34,798 nucleotides of DNA from an uncultured Bacilli bacterium (lineage in GTDB: Bacteria > Bacillota_I > Bacilli_A > RFN20 > CAG-288), in assembly GCA_944332485.1 (NCBI GenBank), contig CALVKB010000009.1:1-34798 (forward strand), read 5' to 3'. Positions 33,885 to 34,798 of the stretch are shown in pieces. The notes under the pieces were generated by a model that saw only the letters and a list, made by a program, of their open reading frames with translations, searched no databases and had not been told where the DNA came from. Numbering within the stretch: the stretch's first letter is position 1; every line of letters begins with the position of its first letter. The position numbers and the translations under genes are program-made.

Positions 33885-34726
33885 AAAGCGAATTATACAA
33901 TTTATCTCTTAATGAGCAGTTTAATTTAATACAAAAAAGAATACCTTTAGATAGGCAAACATCATCATTTCAAAATTTTATAGAAGCATGCTTTCCGACT
34001 GGAATGACAAAAAAATATTATATTTCATGTTCTAATTTTTTAAGAAAAAAACGACAAGTATCAAATGGAAGAGCAAGCTATTTAAATAATATAGTTATAA
34101 GGCCAGAATTGACTTTAAGCATGAGACGTTATCTTCCAGATAATCAAAACATTATATTAATAGGAGATATTTTTGAAAGCAATAAAGCTAGCATATTGCA
34201 AGTTAAAGGAATCCAATTAATAGATTCAAATATGTCTTCACCGAGTGATATAGTAGTTAATGCTGAAGCATGTTCATCTTATGGTAAAAGCCAAAGTATG
34301 AGCAGAATGGGAACTATGGTGCCATATAGCGTTTGGACTATCGATCATGTCGATATGGCTAATACAGTTTTTACTCCTAATTTTGTATTCGACCTGATTA
34401 ATACTTGTTATACAGTAAAAAATCCTGCAGAAGTAAGACAAACATATGAAGATTGGAATCAATATATAAACTTTAGAAAATATTATCTAGATGAGCAATC
34501 AAAGAGAAATTTTGCATTAGATTCAGCAGATTATGTTGAAGCATATGCCGTCAATAGAAGAGATTATAGAAAGAATTCATCAATCTATGATGATTATATT
34601 TTGGATGAAAGAGAAGAGTTTACTAAAGGTGAAATGGTTGTTTTATCATCACCAATCGAAGATGCTGAACCATTCCCACTTGTTAGATTAAATATTGATA
34701 GAAATAAAAAAGCATTTAATGAATGA
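33830..34726 (+). CDS. Unknown protein, possibly truncated at its C-terminus
   Basis: Not recognised. 298 residues, soluble, with no Walker or nuclease motif seen. Visible blocks include IPLDRQTSSFQNFIEACFPTGM, the repeat-like middle NQNIILIGDIFESNKASILQVKGIQLIDS, and an acidic late part DDYILDEREEFTKGEMVVLSSPIEDAEPFPLVRLNIDRNK. The start is clear: ATG behind GAAGGAGGAAAGCGT, within the end of the upstream gene. The stop codon coincides with the beginning of an IS3-like terminal sequence. The frame may therefore be the N-terminal part of a longer protein cut by insertion. Confidence 0.68.
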   Translation: MSYLFISFSDRLEHGSDLKSELYNLSLNEQFNLIQKRIPLDRQTSSFQNFIEACFPTGMTKKYYISCSNFLRKKRQVSNGRASYLNNIVIRPELTLSMRRYLPDNQNIILIGDIFESNKASILQVKGIQLIDSNMSSPSDIVVNAEACSSYGKSQSMSRMGTMVPYSVWTIDHVDMANTVFTPNFVFDLINTCYTVKNPAEVRQTYEDWNQYINFRKYYLDEQSKRNFALDSADYVEAYAVNRRDYRKNSSIYDDYILDEREEFTKGEMVVLSSPIEDAEPFPLVRLNIDRNKKAFNE

Positions 34727-34798
34727 TGTGTACCCAATAAGCTGGACAAGTTAATTGGATTATATCATAAGCTCAACATGGATGCCTCCCTAAATTTG
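34727..34798. mobile_element. Probable IS3-family element end
   Basis: TGTGTACCCAATAAGCTGGA and the following CAAG resemble IS3/IS150-group terminal repeats (TGTAC-CCAAAAAGTTGGACA type; on the other strand TTGTCCAGCTTATTGGGTACA). The window ends before any transposase frame, so only the terminus is seen. It directly abuts the stop codon of the preceding unknown gene. Confidence 0.4.

Noticed and set aside
25864-34798. Direct repeat of the ssrA 3' end as the far attachment site
   Set aside because: No second copy of the T-arm to CCA sequence was found by eye in the window; the site may lie beyond it.
1-34798. CRISPR arrays, tRNA or rRNA genes
   Set aside because: No regularly spaced repeats, no cloverleaf apart from the tmRNA ends, and no rRNA-like stretches were seen.

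Overview
The window is low-GC DNA read with the standard code: TGG is the tryptophan codon and TGA terminates genes. Gene content (ECF module ecfA1-ecfA2-ecfT-truA, YhaM, RecX, YitT, zinc-type L32, a processive-type diacylglycerol glycosyltransferase, a YolD/UvrX pair) points to a Bacilli or Mollicutes-related Firmicute, probably a gut-type uncultured lineage. The exact taxon cannot be read from the sequence.

Positions 1-19,300 are almost wholly minus strand and look like core chromosome. They hold thiT, yhaM, recX, a glycolipid glycosyltransferase with a flippase-like partner, gltX, yitT and rpmF. A four-gene oligosaccharide operon follows: GPH transporter, GH13 alpha-1,6-glucosidase, GH36 alpha-galactosidase and GH2 beta-galactosidase. 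Last is a small membrane protein / Y-family polymerase / YolD group. Strand use flips at about 19.35 kb. The plus-strand run carries dCMP deaminase, a membrane protein, ecfA1, ecfA2, ecfT, truA and a PHP-family phosphatase. ThiT at the left end is a substrate-binding subunit that could use this EcfA1A2T motor.

The tmRNA gene ssrA (25,469-25,863) marks a sharp boundary. Immediately beyond its terminator lies accessory DNA: a decayed hsdS fragment (minus strand), then a tyrosine recombinase flanked by outward-facing 15-bp inverted repeats. Next comes an operon-like run of a zinc-ribbon membrane protein, a T5orf172/GIY-YIG protein, two tandem DUF262 proteins (the second with a DUF1524 HNH-like end, the GmrSD restriction architecture) and a cyclophilin-like lipoprotein. 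This looks like a defence island inserted next to ssrA, a common integration hot spot.

The most unusual part is 32,189-34,726. A 78-residue XRE regulator sits between two promoters that carry the same dyad (TGWAC-CATA-GTWCA) directly upstream of their -35 boxes. One promoter drives the regulator. The other drives a roughly 260-nt unit with several hairpins and a strong intrinsic terminator but no convincing intact gene. Two overlapping unrecognised genes follow, and the second ends exactly where an IS3-type element end appears to begin. This layout, a C-protein-like regulator plus a candidate regulated RNA plus two unknown proteins, is the best candidate here for an undescribed system.
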